Assembly: GCA_030066975.1 (NCBI GenBank)
Contig: JASJAO010000006.1
Location: 124,001 to 188,000, forward strand
DNA: 64,000 nt
Source: Henriciella sp.
GTDB lineage: Bacteria; Pseudomonadota; Alphaproteobacteria; Caulobacterales; Hyphomonadaceae
Direction of reading: 5' to 3'
The translations under genes were made by a program, and so were the position numbers. Below the pieces are notes generated by a model, which was given only the letters and a program-made list of their open reading frames with translations, was not told where the DNA came from and made no database searches. Positions 16,347-25,300 of this stretch are shown in pieces (positions within the stretch are counted from its first letter, which is position 1; each line of letters starts with the position of its first letter).

Positions 16347-18470
16347 CTATTCTGCTTCGGCCACCACTTCCTTACCGGTTTCCTGATCGATATTCTTCAT
16401 CGACAGGCGAACTTTGCCGCGATCGTCAAAGCCCATCAGCTTGACATAAACGCTTTGGCCTTCGGACACGACATCCTTAGGGTGTCCGATCCGCTCATTC
16501 GCCATCTGGCTGACATGAACCAGGCCGTCTTTCGGGCCGAAGAAGTTCACGAACGCGCCGAAATCCTTGATGGAGACAACTTTGCCTTCGTAAATCTCAC
16601 CGACTTCCGGTTCAGCGACGATTTCCTTGATCATCTTAAGCGCGGTTTCGATGGACGGGCGGTCTATGGCAGAGACCTGCACCGTGCCATCATCATCGAT
16701 GTTCACCTTGGCACCAGACTCCTCGACAATGCCGCGGATCACTTTACCGCCGGAGCCGATCACGTCGCGGATCTTGTCAGACGGTACTTTGATGATTTCC
16801 ATTTGCGGTGCGTTGTCGGCAAGTTCGGTACGCACTTCATCCAGGCCTTTCGCCATTTCACCCAGAATGTGCGCGCGGCCGCCTTTGGCCTGCTCAAGCG
16901 CCGTTTCCATGATCTCTTTGGTGATCCCGGCAATCTTGATGTCCATCTGCAGGGAAGTCAGGCCCTTCTCGGTCCCAGCCACTTTAAAGTCCATATCGCC
17001 GAGATGGTCTTCATCCCCCAGGATATCAGACAAGACCGCAATCCCGTCATCATCCTTGATCAGGCCCATCGCGATACCCGATACCGGACGCTTCAGGGGC
17101 ACACCAGCGTCCATCATGGCAAGCGAACAGCCGCAGACGGTCGCCATGGACGACGAGCCGTTCGACTCGGTAATCTCTGACACCATGCGAATCGTGTAAG
17201 GGAAGTCTTCATGCTCTGGTAGAACTGCGCGAAGGGCGCGCCAGGCCAGTTTCCCGTGACCGGTTTCACGTCGGCTGGTGCCACCCATTCTGCCTGTTTC
17301 ACCAACAGAGTAGGGCGGGAAGTTATAGTGAAGCATGAACTTCTCTTTGCGCGTACCGTCCAGGCCATCGATGAATTGCTCATCATCGCTGGTGCCGAGC
17401 GTGGCCACACAGATCGCCTGCGTCTCACCGCGGGTGAATAGGGCAGAGCCATGCGTGCGCGGCAGGAAACCGGCTTCGGCGAGGATCGGACGGACCTGAT
17501 CGAGTGAGCGACCATCGATCCGCTTGCCGGTCTTGATGATATCGCCGCGAACGACTTTCGCTTCAGCCTTTTTGAAGGCGGAACCAAACACGTTGGGCTC
17601 CATGCCGTCCGGCTTCTCTTCCGTGGCAACCAGCGCTTCAGCCGCTTTCTCGCGGGCTTCCCCAACCGCGGCCTGACGCTCCAGCTTCTCGGTGATCGAG
17701 TAGGCTTTCGAGAGGTCTGCACCAACCAGGTTCTGGATGGCGGCGAGTTCCTCAGACAAATCTTCGGCTTCAAACTCGAACGGTTCTTTGGCCGCAGCTT
17801 CGGCGAGTTTGATGATCGCATCGATCACCGGCTGCATGGCGTCATGACCGGCCATAACCGCGCCAAGCATGACGTCTTCCGGCAGTTCATTGGCTTCCGA
17901 CTCAACCATCATCACCGCGTCAGATGTCCCCGCAACCACCAGATCGAGATCTGACTCTTCGAGCTCATCCACGGTTGGGTTGATGATGTAAGCGCCGTCC
18001 TTATAGCCGACGCGCGCAGCGCCGATCGGGCCCATGAAGGGGGCACCGGACAGCACCAGCGCGGCAGAGGCGCCGATCATGCCGATAATATCCGGATCGT
18101 TTTCGAGATCATAAGAGACCGCGGTGAGAACCACCTGAACTTCATTCTTGAAGCCATCGACAAAGAGCGGGCGGATCGGACGGTCGATCAGACGAGACGT
18201 CAGTGTCTCTTTTTCTGTCGGGCGCCCTTCGCGCTTGAAGAAGCCACCGGGAATGCGGCCGGAGGCATAGTATTTTTCCATATAGTTGACCGTCAGCGGG
18301 AAGAAGTCCTGTCCCGGCTTCGCAGATTTCGCGAAGGTTGCGGTCGCCAGGACCGTGCTTTCACCATAGGTGATCATCACGGAACCATCAGCTTGACGTG
18401 CCACCTGGCCCGTCTCGATTTTCAGTGTCCGGCCGGCCCATTCCAGCGAGACTGATTGTTTATCAAACAT
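16347..18470 (-). CDS. pnp: Polynucleotide phosphorylase
   Basis: A 707-residue phosphorolytic 3'-5' exoribonuclease of the RNA degradosome. There are two RNase PH domains (about 10-220 and 315-545, with F-F-K-R-E-G-R-P near 78 and G[10 protein letters not shown] in the second), a helical linker, then KH (about 555-615; G-S-G-G-K-V-I-R) and S1 (about 622-695; G-A-F-V-N-F) RNA-binding domains. The length is normal. It follows rpsO, the conserved order, with a terminator-like hairpin between them. Confidence 0.98.
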   Translation of the reverse strand: MFDKQSVSLEWAGRTLKIETGQVARQADGSVMITYGESTVLATATFAKSAKPGQDFFPLTVNYMEKYYASGRIPGGFFKREGRPTEKETLTSRLIDRPIRPLFVDGFKNEVQVVLTAVSYDLENDPDIIGMIGASAALVLSGAPFMGPIGAARVGYKDGAYIINPTVDELEESDLDLVVAGTSDAVMMVESEANELPEDVMLGAVMAGHDAMQPVIDAIIKLAEAAAKEPFEFEAEDLSEELAAIQNLVGADLSKAYSITEKLERQAAVGEAREKAAEALVATEEKPDGMEPNVFGSAFKKAEAKVVRGDIIKTGKRIDGRSLDQVRPILAEAGFLPRTHGSALFTRGETQAICVATLGTSDDEQFIDGLDGTRKEKFMLHYNFPPYSVGETGRMGGTSRRETGHGKLAWRALRAVLPEHEDFPYTIRMVSEITESNGSSSMATVCGCSLAMMDAGVPLKRPVSGIAMGLIKDDDGIAVLSDILGDEDHLGDMDFKVAGTEKGLTSLQMDIKIAGITKEIMETALEQAKGGRAHILGEMAKGLDEVRTELADNAPQMEIIKVPSDKIRDVIGSGGKVIRGIVEESGAKVNIDDDGTVQVSAIDRPSIETALKMIKEIVAEPEVGEIYEGKVVSIKDFGAFVNFFGPKDGLVHVSQMANERIGHPKDVVSEGQSVYVKLMGFDDRGKVRLSMKNIDQETGKEVVAEAE

Positions 18471-18492
18471 ACGTTTTGCTTTCTTACATACG

Positions 18493-18524
18493 AAAAACCC
18501 GCTCGCCCCTATGGCCAGCGGGTT
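18493..18524 (-). terminator. Hairpin between rpsO and pnp
   Basis: On the minus strand AACCCGCT pairs with AGCGGGTT followed by TTTTCG, 10 nt after rpsO. In other bacteria the rpsO-pnp junction carries a partial terminator and an RNase III site, and this hairpin sits in the same place. Confidence 0.75.
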
Positions 18525-18533
18525 GTTTTGAGC

Positions 18534-18803
18534 CTAGCGGCGGATGCCGAGCTCCTTGATGAGGGCGGTGTAGCGCGCCTCTTCTTTCCTCTTCACATAA
18601 TCGAGGAGTTTACGACGCGTGGCGACCATGGTCAGGAGCCCGCGGCGTGAGTGATTGTCTTTCTTATTGGTCTGGAAGTGTTCGGTCAGATTGTTGATCC
18701 GCTCTGTCAGGATCGCAACCTGGACTTCCGGGGAGCCCGTATCGCCTTCGGTGCGGGCAAATTTCTTGATCAGTTCAGCTTTACGCTGTGCAGTGATCGA
18801 CAT
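18534..18803 (-). CDS. rpsO: 30S ribosomal protein S15
   Basis: An 89-residue S15 starting M-S-I-T-A with the conserved D-T-G-S-P-E-V-Q, H-x-x-x-x-K-K-D-x-H-S-R-R-G-L and R-R-K-L-L-D-Y motifs. It binds 16S rRNA and is needed for small-subunit assembly. I use ATG 18803, 8 nt from the AGAAAGAG site and the standard length, rather than the ATG two codons earlier. The usual upstream neighbour truB is absent here. Confidence 0.97.
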   Translation of the reverse strand: MSITAQRKAELIKKFARTEGDTGSPEVQVAILTERINNLTEHFQTNKKDNHSRRGLLTMVATRRKLLDYVKRKEEARYTALIKELGIRR

Positions 18804-19006
18804 CGGCATACTCTTTCTGTTTCGCCATGTGGCGGTTGATGTGTCGGCCCGATGGCCAGTGTTTGGGGAGGGCGCCGTACCATTCAGCTGTGGCCAGGAT
18901 GTCGTCCAGCCGAGCTAGAAAGCGCGAAAGCTCACCTCAATCGCGCGCGTATCGCACTTTTGCGTAGGTTTGGGAAGGGGGCTGTGCAGGCTCCCAGTTT
19001 GCCGGT

Positions 19007-19624
19007 TCAGCTGCGCTCTGCGAGCTTGGCCTTTAGCAGTGCATTCTCCTGTCGCAGCCCTTCAAGCTCATCGGCCATGGGGGACAGACTGGCGGCCAGT
19101 TCCTCGGTTGTGAAGCGCTGCGTGATGAATTGCGGGCAGTTCCAGTCAAAGGCTTCCAGAGAGATTGTAAACAGACGCTCCACCTTGCCTTCTCCCGCAA
19201 TGGCCAACTGCCCTGCCAGGGCCGGGTTTTGATCGGCCTCCACAACGCGCGCATGACCGAGCAGTTTCAAGCGGCGGCGATTGACATAGTCCATCAGGAA
19301 GAGCGACACGCGATCATCTGTCTTGAAATTGCCAACGGACACATACTGGCGATTGCCGCGATAATCGGCAAAACCGATTTCGGTCGGGCTCAGCACTTTC
19401 AGGAACCCGGTCGGGCCGCCGCGATGCTGAACATAGGGCCAGCCTGTCTCTGAAACACTCGCCATATAGAAACTGTTGCGCGCCTGAATAAAGGCGATCT
19501 CGGGCTCCGAAAGACCATCCGGGGCAGGGCGGGCTTCCATGCCGGAATAGACTTCGCGCGAACCACGTCGCTCTTGCTCGGCCTTTACGCTGTTGGTGAA
19601 GGCGATCGAGCCATATTGTTTCAT
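19007..19624 (-). CDS. Pyridoxamine 5'-phosphate oxidase-family (FMN-binding split barrel) protein
   Basis: A 205-residue protein. Residues 40-150 match the PNPOx-like split barrel (F-Y-M-A-S-V-S-E-x-G-W-P-Y-V-Q-H-R-G-G near 52-70, then I-G-F-A-D-Y-x-G-N-R-Q-Y). The C-terminal 30 residues form a short coiled coil (E-L-E-G-L-R-Q-E-N-A-L-L-K-A-K-L). Such proteins bind FMN or F420 and often act as small-molecule oxidoreductases; true PdxH activity is unlikely from the sequence. Monocistronic. Confidence 0.82.
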   Translation of the reverse strand: MKQYGSIAFTNSVKAEQERRGSREVYSGMEARPAPDGLSEPEIAFIQARNSFYMASVSETGWPYVQHRGGPTGFLKVLSPTEIGFADYRGNRQYVSVGNFKTDDRVSLFLMDYVNRRRLKLLGHARVVEADQNPALAGQLAIAGEGKVERLFTISLEAFDWNCPQFITQRFTTEELAASLSPMADELEGLRQENALLKAKLAERS

Positions 19625-19814
19625 CGTAATCTCCTATGGTGCTGCGCGCTAAGTAGGGGTTGAGCCCCGCCATCAAACCCTATGATCGTGGACCAGCGAT
19701 CACGTCCTGGTGATGTGTATTGTCTGTCTCGAGTTGAAGGGGGCTCCCCAAATTGCCGCATTCCGGCCATAAGTGTAAGGCTTAGTCAACGCGCTCGGAT
19801 CGGATGGTGGGCCT

Positions 19815-22001
19815 ATGGCATTGTGCATCACGAACAGTCTTCGTTTTCTATGTCTCCTTGTGATTGTGGTGATGGCCATGGTGACCGCCAGCGCCAGCGA
19901 GGAGCGCCGCATCGCACTCGTCATCGGTAATGGCGCTTATCAGAATGTGCCCGCACTGCCCAATCCTGGGAATGACGCGGCTGATCTCGCCGAAGCGCTG
20001 ACGCTGGCGGGGTTTGAGGTGATCGAAGGCCGCGATCAGACTCATCAGGAGATGATGCAGACCATCCGGGAATTTGTCGAATTGCTGGACGGAGCTTCCA
20101 CGGGGTTCTTTTTCTATGCCGGGCATGGCCTGCAGGTGGACGGGCGCAACTATATGCTGCCGGTCGATACCGTTCTGCGTAACGAACAGGCACTGCAATT
20201 CGAAGCCGTCGACATGAACCTGGTTCTGGCCCAGATGGAGCGCGAGCCGAGGGTCAATGTCATCGTGCTTGATGCCTGCCGCGACAATCCGTTTGCGGCG
20301 TCTTTGCAGCGGTCGCTCTCAGGCGGCGGTTTGGCCCCGATGGAGACTGAGGCCGTCGGTACGCTGATCGTGTATTCGACCCAGCCTGGGGCCACAGCGG
20401 CTGATGGAACCGGGCGCAACAGCCCGTTCACGCATGCCTTCCTGCAGCACGCGAACACGCCGGGCCTTGAACTGCAGCAGATGATGCGCCGGGTGCGCGC
20501 CAGCGTGATTGATGAGACAGGCAATGCGCAGGTGCCGTGGGATCACTCGTCGCTGACGGGCGATGTGTTTTTGGTGCCACCGCCGGAAGGGGTCGACAGT
20601 GATGCCGCCGCCATCGCACCGCTGGAACTGAGCGATAGCCAGATCCAGCTGCAGCTCTGGAATGACGCGAAGAGCTCTCAGTCAATTGCCGAACTCACCG
20701 CCTTTGTTGAACAATACCCCGAAGGCCCATTCAGATCGGCGGCCGAGGCGCGCATTCGCGGTCTGGAGCTGGAGGCGCGCCAGTCCGGCGATACCGTCGC
20801 CGATGCGGTCAGTCGACAAGTCGCCTATGGCGTCGCAATCGAAGAGCCGAAGGAGCCCTACGAGTTCTACGCCAATGCGCGCGTCTATGAGCTGCGCGGG
20901 GATGCCGCGAATGCGGTGCGCATGTATGAGAAATATCTGACTTTCTCCCCGGACTATGTCGATCCGCACTATCAGTATCAGCGCTATCTGCGCGCCACGG
21001 AAGGACGAACGGCCGCGCGGGAAATCTATAATGAGATGAAATTTGACCGACCGGATGACCGCACCCTGCAATATGCGGCGGCGCTGTTGCAGAGCCCCGG
21101 TCAACGCAAGGTTCAGCTTGAAGCCTTTTTAGACCATCATCCGGATTTTGCCCCGGCGCTCTACGCTCTAAGTCTTGATTACTCGCAGCGACGACTTGGC
21201 GCCCAGACCACCGCGGACAAACGCCGCGAACGCGAATTGCTCGACCGGTTCATCGAACTGCATGAGCGCGGTGAGTATGTGAAATATTTCATCGATAAAC
21301 CCGCCGCGGAGACGGAGATCGAAGACGCTGAAAACCGCCTCGCGGCGCTGTCCGTGATGTCAGAGGAGGCGATGGAGACCCCGGTTTCGGTCAGCTTTAG
21401 CTATACAAATAGTGGGTTCTTAATCACCGCTTCGATCGCCGATCTCAGTTACGGCGAAGTGTCTTACAGGCTGCCAGGGGAAGCATTCACTTCACTGGGG
21501 TTTTTCGATTTTCAGGACTATCGCGGGCGTCTCGTTGCAAAGCGCTCTTTCGAACTTCCGATCGAGACAAAAGAGACAGAGATAGAGATCAAGTACCTTG
21601 ACTCCAATGGCATTGAGCAAGGCCCGTATTCCTTTCCATTCGACCCCGAGCCGGTTCTCTACGAAGCCGCCAAGTCCGGAATCTCAGGCAGCGAGCATCA
21701 GTGGATCGTCTATCAATATCAGGAAGCGGACGACGATGATCCCGCATATGTGAGCGTCATTTTTCCTGCGAGCTATTATCCATGCGCCTTGGAGAAGGTG
21801 ATGTATGCCATTGATAGTGATTTGCCGGATACGGAGCTCTCACTGAGTGTTTGCGAGCCTCTCAAGCCCAACCATGTTGATGCGGAAACAGTTATGGCCA
21901 ACTGGCTCCAAATCCCACCCGAGACCGGCTATCTCTCCCTGCAGGTCACCTACAAGGATGGCGAAGTGTCTGAGGTCAAACGCTATCCGGTAAAGTGGTG
22001 A
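19815..22001 (+). CDS. Secreted caspase-like (peptidase C14) protein, 728 aa
   Basis: A signal peptide (residues 8-27) precedes a caspase-fold p20-like domain (about 31-260). The His/Cys dyad is present: H104 in F-Y-A-G-H-G and C155 in L-D-A-C-R-D-N-P. The central part (about 275-500) is helical and TPR-like (Y-A-N-A-R-V-Y-E-L-R-G-D-A-A-N-A-V-R-M-Y-E-K-Y). The last 200 residues are beta-rich and aromatic, probably a binding domain. Bacterial orthocaspases of this kind usually cleave after Arg/Lys; here export to the periplasm or beyond is predicted. It ends 7 bp from the convergent RHH-PII gene. A second secreted caspase lies at 54763. Confidence 0.88.
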   Translation: MALCITNSLRFLCLLVIVVMAMVTASASEERRIALVIGNGAYQNVPALPNPGNDAADLAEALTLAGFEVIEGRDQTHQEMMQTIREFVELLDGASTGFFFYAGHGLQVDGRNYMLPVDTVLRNEQALQFEAVDMNLVLAQMEREPRVNVIVLDACRDNPFAASLQRSLSGGGLAPMETEAVGTLIVYSTQPGATAADGTGRNSPFTHAFLQHANTPGLELQQMMRRVRASVIDETGNAQVPWDHSSLTGDVFLVPPPEGVDSDAAAIAPLELSDSQIQLQLWNDAKSSQSIAELTAFVEQYPEGPFRSAAEARIRGLELEARQSGDTVADAVSRQVAYGVAIEEPKEPYEFYANARVYELRGDAANAVRMYEKYLTFSPDYVDPHYQYQRYLRATEGRTAAREIYNEMKFDRPDDRTLQYAAALLQSPGQRKVQLEAFLDHHPDFAPALYALSLDYSQRRLGAQTTADKRRERELLDRFIELHERGEYVKYFIDKPAAETEIEDAENRLAALSVMSEEAMETPVSVSFSYTNSGFLITASIADLSYGEVSYRLPGEAFTSLGFFDFQDYRGRLVAKRSFELPIETKETEIEIKYLDSNGIEQGPYSFPFDPEPVLYEAAKSGISGSEHQWIVYQYQEADDDDPAYVSVIFPASYYPCALEKVMYAIDSDLPDTELSLSVCEPLKPNHVDAETVMANWLQIPPETGYLSLQVTYKDGEVSEVKRYPVKW

Positions 22002-22008
22002 GGCGCGA

Positions 22009-22506
22009 CTAGCTCAGAGCATCGGTGTCGCGTTCACCGGTGCGGATGCGGATCACCTCATCCAGCGAGTGTACAAACAGTTTGCCGTCGCCGATTTTGC
22101 CGGTGCCGGCGATCTTACGGATCGTGTCCGTCACCTGGTTCAGAATGCCTTGCCCGACCGCGATTTCCAGGCGCAGTTTCGGCACTTCGACCGTTTCATA
22201 CTCAGCGCCGCGATAGATCTCGGTCTGGCCGCGCTGGCGACCAAAGCCTTTGACCTGTGTGACCGTGATGCCTTCGACGCCGAGATCGATCAGCGCTGTG
22301 CGGATCTCTTCATATTTGTGCGGCCGAACAACCGCTGTGATCATATGCATGGGGTGTTCCTTGTCATAACGCAGCCCGAGCTGCACCAGGCGTCGAATGG
22401 CTTCTGATCGTGACGGTAAATCGCCTTGGCCACGCCGCCATTCATCGACTGTTTTTGAAAAATCCTGTGAGGCCACAAGCTGAATTCGTTGATCGAGTTT
22501 ATCCAT
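22009..22506 (-). CDS. Ribbon-helix-helix domain fused to a nitrogen regulatory PII protein
   Basis: One uninterrupted frame of 165 residues. Residues 1-52 have the RHH form: a strand (R-I-Q-L-V-A), helix 1 (F-S-K-T-V-D-E-W-R-R) and helix 2 opening L-P-S-R-S-E-A-I-R-R-L-V-Q-L-G-L, as in CopG-type DNA-binding proteins. Residues 53-165 are a full PII: K-G-F-G-R-Q-R-G near the T-loop, the modifiable Tyr in R-G-A-E-Y, the B-loop T-G-K-I-G-D-G-K and C-terminal R-I-R-T-G-E. PII proteins sense ATP/ADP and 2-oxoglutarate, so DNA binding could be controlled by nitrogen or energy state. The start at 22506 has AGGAG only at a long 13-nt spacing. A second start at 22350 has its own ribosome binding site and would give normal 113-aa PII. 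No glnA or amtB is adjacent. Confidence 0.85.
   Translation of the reverse strand: MDKLDQRIQLVASQDFSKTVDEWRRGQGDLPSRSEAIRRLVQLGLRYDKEHPMHMITAVVRPHKYEEIRTALIDLGVEGITVTQVKGFGRQRGQTEIYRGAEYETVEVPKLRLEIAVGQGILNQVTDTIRKIAGTGKIGDGKLFVHSLDEVIRIRTGERDTDALS
22348..22362 (-). promoter_or_regulatory. Internal ribosome binding site and start for free PII
   Basis: Inside the fusion frame AAGGA (22362-22358) lies 7 nt before ATG 22350-22348, followed by a second in-frame ATG two codons on. Initiation here gives PII without the RHH domain. It is either a second translation product or the relic of two once-separate genes. Confidence 0.6.
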
Positions 22507-22576
22507 TGATCCGCTATCTCTCCTGCACTCGACCTTTAGAAAACACGGTTTTGCTGAAAATACAAATATCAGCGTG

Positions 22577-22605
22577 TTGACAAAATTACACACTTTGCGT
22601 ATATC
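22577..22605 (+). promoter_or_regulatory. Sigma70-type promoter for the YRG-repeat mini-protein
   Basis: TTGACA (22577-22582) and TATATC (22600-22605) are separated by exactly 17 bp, about 65 bp upstream of the ATG at 22671. It lies in the divergent region shared with the RHH-PII gene, so the RHH domain could act on it. Confidence 0.75.
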
Positions 22606-22670
22606 GCTCCTGTCACAGAACGGATCGCTGCCTGCACAGAAGCGTTCCAACCGCGCGAAAGGAGATCGCC

Positions 22671-22850
22671 ATGACCAAATTGATGTATCGCGGTGTCGCC
22701 TATGACACTGAGCAAAAGCCCGCGCCTACACTTGCAGAGCAAATGCGCAAAAAAGATCTGGTCTATCGCGGTATCGCGCATGACGGTGTGCGCCCGGTGG
22801 AAACGGCTCCGGCGTTTGAGCACGTCTATCGCGGCGTTCGCTTTATCTGA
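22671..22850 (+). CDS. DUF4278-like small protein with three YRG repeats
   Basis: A 59-residue protein with AAAGGAG 6 nt before the ATG. It contains three copies of a short motif, M-Y-R-G-V-A-Y, V-Y-R-G-I-A-H and V-Y-R-G-V-R-F, spaced about 25 residues apart. This resembles the DUF4278 family (Y-R-G-x-x-Y), small proteins of unknown role that usually have one or two such motifs. It is divergent from the RHH-PII gene, has a strong own promoter and a terminator, and so is probably well expressed as a single unit. Confidence 0.75.
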   Translation: MTKLMYRGVAYDTEQKPAPTLAEQMRKKDLVYRGIAHDGVRPVETAPAFEHVYRGVRFI

Positions 22851-22897
22851 TCAAACCCCTCGGGCGGGACCCGTCCCCAATCGTGTCCCGTTCATCC

Positions 22898-22928
22898 AAG
22901 GCTGCCCTGTCCTGGGCAGCCTTTTTGT
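22898..22928 (+). terminator. Rho-independent terminator of the YRG-repeat gene
   Basis: AAGGCTGCCC (22898-22907) pairs perfectly with GGGCAGCCTT (22914-22923), loop of 6 nt, followed by T residues. Confidence 0.88.
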
Positions 22929-22941
22929 TTGAGCAGAACCC

Positions 22942-23469
22942 TTATCGCGCCCCATCCTCAAAGCTCGCGAGCGCCCATTCAGCGAAGTTTGCCAGATTAC
23001 CACCGGAGAACAAGAATCCTCCGATTCCCGCGGCATGCGCAGCTTGAATGTCGGTGTCCTTGTCACCGATCAGGAAACTCGATTCGCGTTTTACGGGAAA
23101 TTCAGCCATGGCTTTCAGGATCATGCCGGGCTTGGGTTTGCGGTCAAAACAGTCCTTGCGATAGCGCGGATCCGTGCCATCGGCGTGGTAGGGGCAGTAA
23201 TAGATCTTGTCGACGTCCGTTCCGGCTTCCGCCATGGTCGTTTGCAGCGCCGCATGAACCGCGCGCATATCGTCTTCTGTGTAGAGACCAAAGGCGATAC
23301 CGCTTTGATTGGTGACGATAAAGATGAGCCAGTCCCGGGCACGAAACGCCTTGAGACAGTCCATTGCACCCTCGATCCATTCAAGGTCCTCAACCCTTGA
23401 AACATAACCCCGATCGACATTCAGGACACCATCGCGATCAAGGAACAGGGCAGGGCGAAGGTTAGACAT
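22942..23469 (-). CDS. gmhB: D-glycero-beta-D-manno-heptose-1,7-bisphosphate 7-phosphatase
   Basis: A 175-residue HAD-IIIA phosphatase: nucleophile motif F-L-D-R-D-G-V-L-N at residues 9-17, T-N-Q-S-G-I near 53, zinc-loop C-P-Y-H...C...R-K-P-K-P-G around 92-115 and the acidic G-D-K-x-T-D-I motif near 136. GmhB removes the 7-phosphate during ADP-heptose synthesis for the lipopolysaccharide core. A histidinol-phosphatase role is the alternative for this family, but no his genes are close. Confidence 0.88.
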   Translation of the reverse strand: MSNLRPALFLDRDGVLNVDRGYVSRVEDLEWIEGAMDCLKAFRARDWLIFIVTNQSGIAFGLYTEDDMRAVHAALQTTMAEAGTDVDKIYYCPYHADGTDPRYRKDCFDRKPKPGMILKAMAEFPVKRESSFLIGDKDTDIQAAHAAGIGGFLFSGGNLANFAEWALASFEDGAR

Positions 23470-23592
23470 GAAAGACCTTTAAACCAGAGTCTCGCTCTGC
23501 GCGAGAGGGCTTGCCGCACGGGGCAAGTTCTGAACAAAATACACGTCAGGATCGCAAAGAACGATCCCAATACGCCTTGGGAGGGCAATTTT

Positions 23593-23859
23593 ATGGAACA
23601 ATTACTACCACTTCTTCTGAATGGTGCCGGGGGTGCCATTATCGGGCCAATTCTATCCAAACTGCTTGGCGGCAAGGGCGCGACAGGTCTGCTGGCCGGG
23701 ATTGCTGGCGGTCTGGCCGGCGGCTATGGCATGGACGCCGTTGGCCTGCAGCTGTTGAGCGGAACCGGTCTGGTCGGCATGCTGGGTGAACTGCTTCAAG
23801 GCGGTGTCGGCGGCGGCATCCTTGGCGGCATTATCGGGCTCGTCAATCGCGCAAAATAG
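23593..23859 (+). CDS. Small glycine-rich membrane-like protein
   Basis: An 88-residue protein with GGGAGGG upstream. It is nearly all Gly, Leu, Ile and Ala, with two or three G-rich hydrophobic helices (I-G-P-I-L-S-K-L-L-G-G, L-L-A-G-I-A-G-G-L-A-G-G-Y-G, G-V-G-G-G-I-L-G-G-I-I-G-L-V). These read as glycine-zipper segments able to insert in a membrane. No family name is certain. It has its own terminator. Confidence 0.7.
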   Translation: MEQLLPLLLNGAGGAIIGPILSKLLGGKGATGLLAGIAGGLAGGYGMDAVGLQLLSGTGLVGMLGELLQGGVGGGILGGIIGLVNRAK

Positions 23860-23882
23860 GCGGATCTAGATCAACAATCCAG

Positions 23883-23909
23883 GAGGCGCGTGTTTGCGCG
23901 CCTCTTTTT
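23883..23909. terminator. Rho-independent terminator after the glycine-rich gene
   Basis: GAGGCGCG (23883-23890) pairs perfectly with CGCGCCTC (23897-23904), followed by TTTTT. It lies just before the convergent MFS gene's 3' end. Confidence 0.85.
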
Positions 23910-23917
23910 GCGTCCGA

Positions 23918-25180
23918 CTATTTCGGATGTGCAGCGGGGCTCATCGCTCGGCGATTGACCCCAACCCCGATGGCAAACGGAATGCACGCCGTTGCCGTAA
24001 TGATGGCCGCCAGCAAGAAGGCCGCGCCGGGGAAGTAGATCGGCGCGTCGGGGGCCGAGAATGTCTGCAGTGTTTGGCTCATCAGGACGGGACTGAAGAT
24101 CAGAGTCATCGCCATCATACTCGCCTGAGCGCCCTGGAGTTCGCCTTGCGCGTTCGGCGGGGTCAGGGTCGAGGTGATCGTGTTGATCGCTGGCATGGCC
24201 ACCCCGCCAAGTGCGGAGACGAGAATGACAGCATAGGCTGCCCAGGGCGCACCGGCGATCGAGAACAAGGCGAGCGCCACCGCATTCATGGTCAGCCCGA
24301 AGGCTGCGGCGCGCATCGGACCGAACCGCTTGATCAGATACCCGGTCAGGATGGCTTGTGAAATCGCAGATCCGATGCCCACCACGCCGAGCGAGAGCCC
24401 GATCTCGAACTCGCTCCAGTCATAGCGGATTTCGCCATGGAAGTTCCAGGTGCTCGGATAGACCGCATGGGCGATCTGGAACAGGCCGATGGCGACAATG
24501 AACCAGGCCACCTTCGGCAGTTTGGAAAAGTGGACCAAGGCCCCGAACGGATTGGCGCGGGCAAAGTTGAATACGCGGCGATTCTCGACCGGGAGGCTCT
24601 CTGGCAGGACGAACAATCCATAGAGAAAGTTGAGGCCCGCAATACCCGCTGCAGCAAAGAAGGGCAGTCGCGTGTCGATCTCGCCGAGCAGGCCCCCTGC
24701 AACCGGCCCCAGAATGAAGCCGATCCCGAAGGCGGCGCCCATCATGCCGAACGCCCGCCCGCGATCTTCCGGCTCGGTGACGTCGGCAATGTAAGCGTTC
24801 GCGACGGAATAAGTGGCTGAGAACAGTCCGCCCAGGGCCCGGCCGAAGAACAGGAAAGCCAGCGTTGGTGCCAGCGCCATAATCAGCATATCGATGCCCA
24901 ACATGCCAATCGAGGCCAGCAAGACCGGGCGGCGGCCATAGCGATCCGAAAGCCCGCCCAGGATCGGCATCGCGAAAAAGTTGGCGATCGCGAAAGTCGC
25001 ACTCAACCAGCCGCCAATCGCGACCGATTCTTCAGCCGTGCGCCCGGTCAGCTCAAACAGCAAGGCTGGCATCACCGGCATGATCAGTCCAAAGGACAGC
25101 ATGTTCAGGATAACCGCCACCACGACGAAAAAGAATGCATTCTTGCCGGGTTTCGTCGCAGGCGCGCGTGTTTCACTCAT
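23918..25180 (-). CDS. MFS transporter of the TetA/TCR drug:H+ antiporter type
   Basis: A 420-residue protein with 12 predicted membrane helices. The motif A loop after helix 2 reads G-G-L-S-D-R-Y-G-R-R-P-V-L-L and motif C in helix 5 reads G-x-x-x-G-P-V-A-G-G, the signature of DHA1 antiporters; overall it looks like TetA-class proteins. It exports hydrophobic drugs or metabolites; no tetR-like regulator is adjacent, so substrate and induction are unknown. Confidence 0.88.
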   Translation of the reverse strand: MSETRAPATKPGKNAFFFVVVAVILNMLSFGLIMPVMPALLFELTGRTAEESVAIGGWLSATFAIANFFAMPILGGLSDRYGRRPVLLASIGMLGIDMLIMALAPTLAFLFFGRALGGLFSATYSVANAYIADVTEPEDRGRAFGMMGAAFGIGFILGPVAGGLLGEIDTRLPFFAAAGIAGLNFLYGLFVLPESLPVENRRVFNFARANPFGALVHFSKLPKVAWFIVAIGLFQIAHAVYPSTWNFHGEIRYDWSEFEIGLSLGVVGIGSAISQAILTGYLIKRFGPMRAAAFGLTMNAVALALFSIAGAPWAAYAVILVSALGGVAMPAINTITSTLTPPNAQGELQGAQASMMAMTLIFSPVLMSQTLQTFSAPDAPIYFPGAAFLLAAIITATACIPFAIGVGVNRRAMSPAAHPK

Positions 25181-25300
25181 GCGCCTGCTTTGCGGCGATT
25201 ACTGGCCGAGGTCAAACTTTTCTGTTTCAGGAGGCCGCTCGCGCGTGCGCTTTGCGCGGTCGCATACGGAGCCGAGCCTTAACGCGTCGCAGGTCGCTCG

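Noticed and set aside
16302-17180. A 292-codon open frame opposite pnp
   Set aside because: Antisense to conserved KH/S1 and RNase PH coding sequence; no recognisable protein features.
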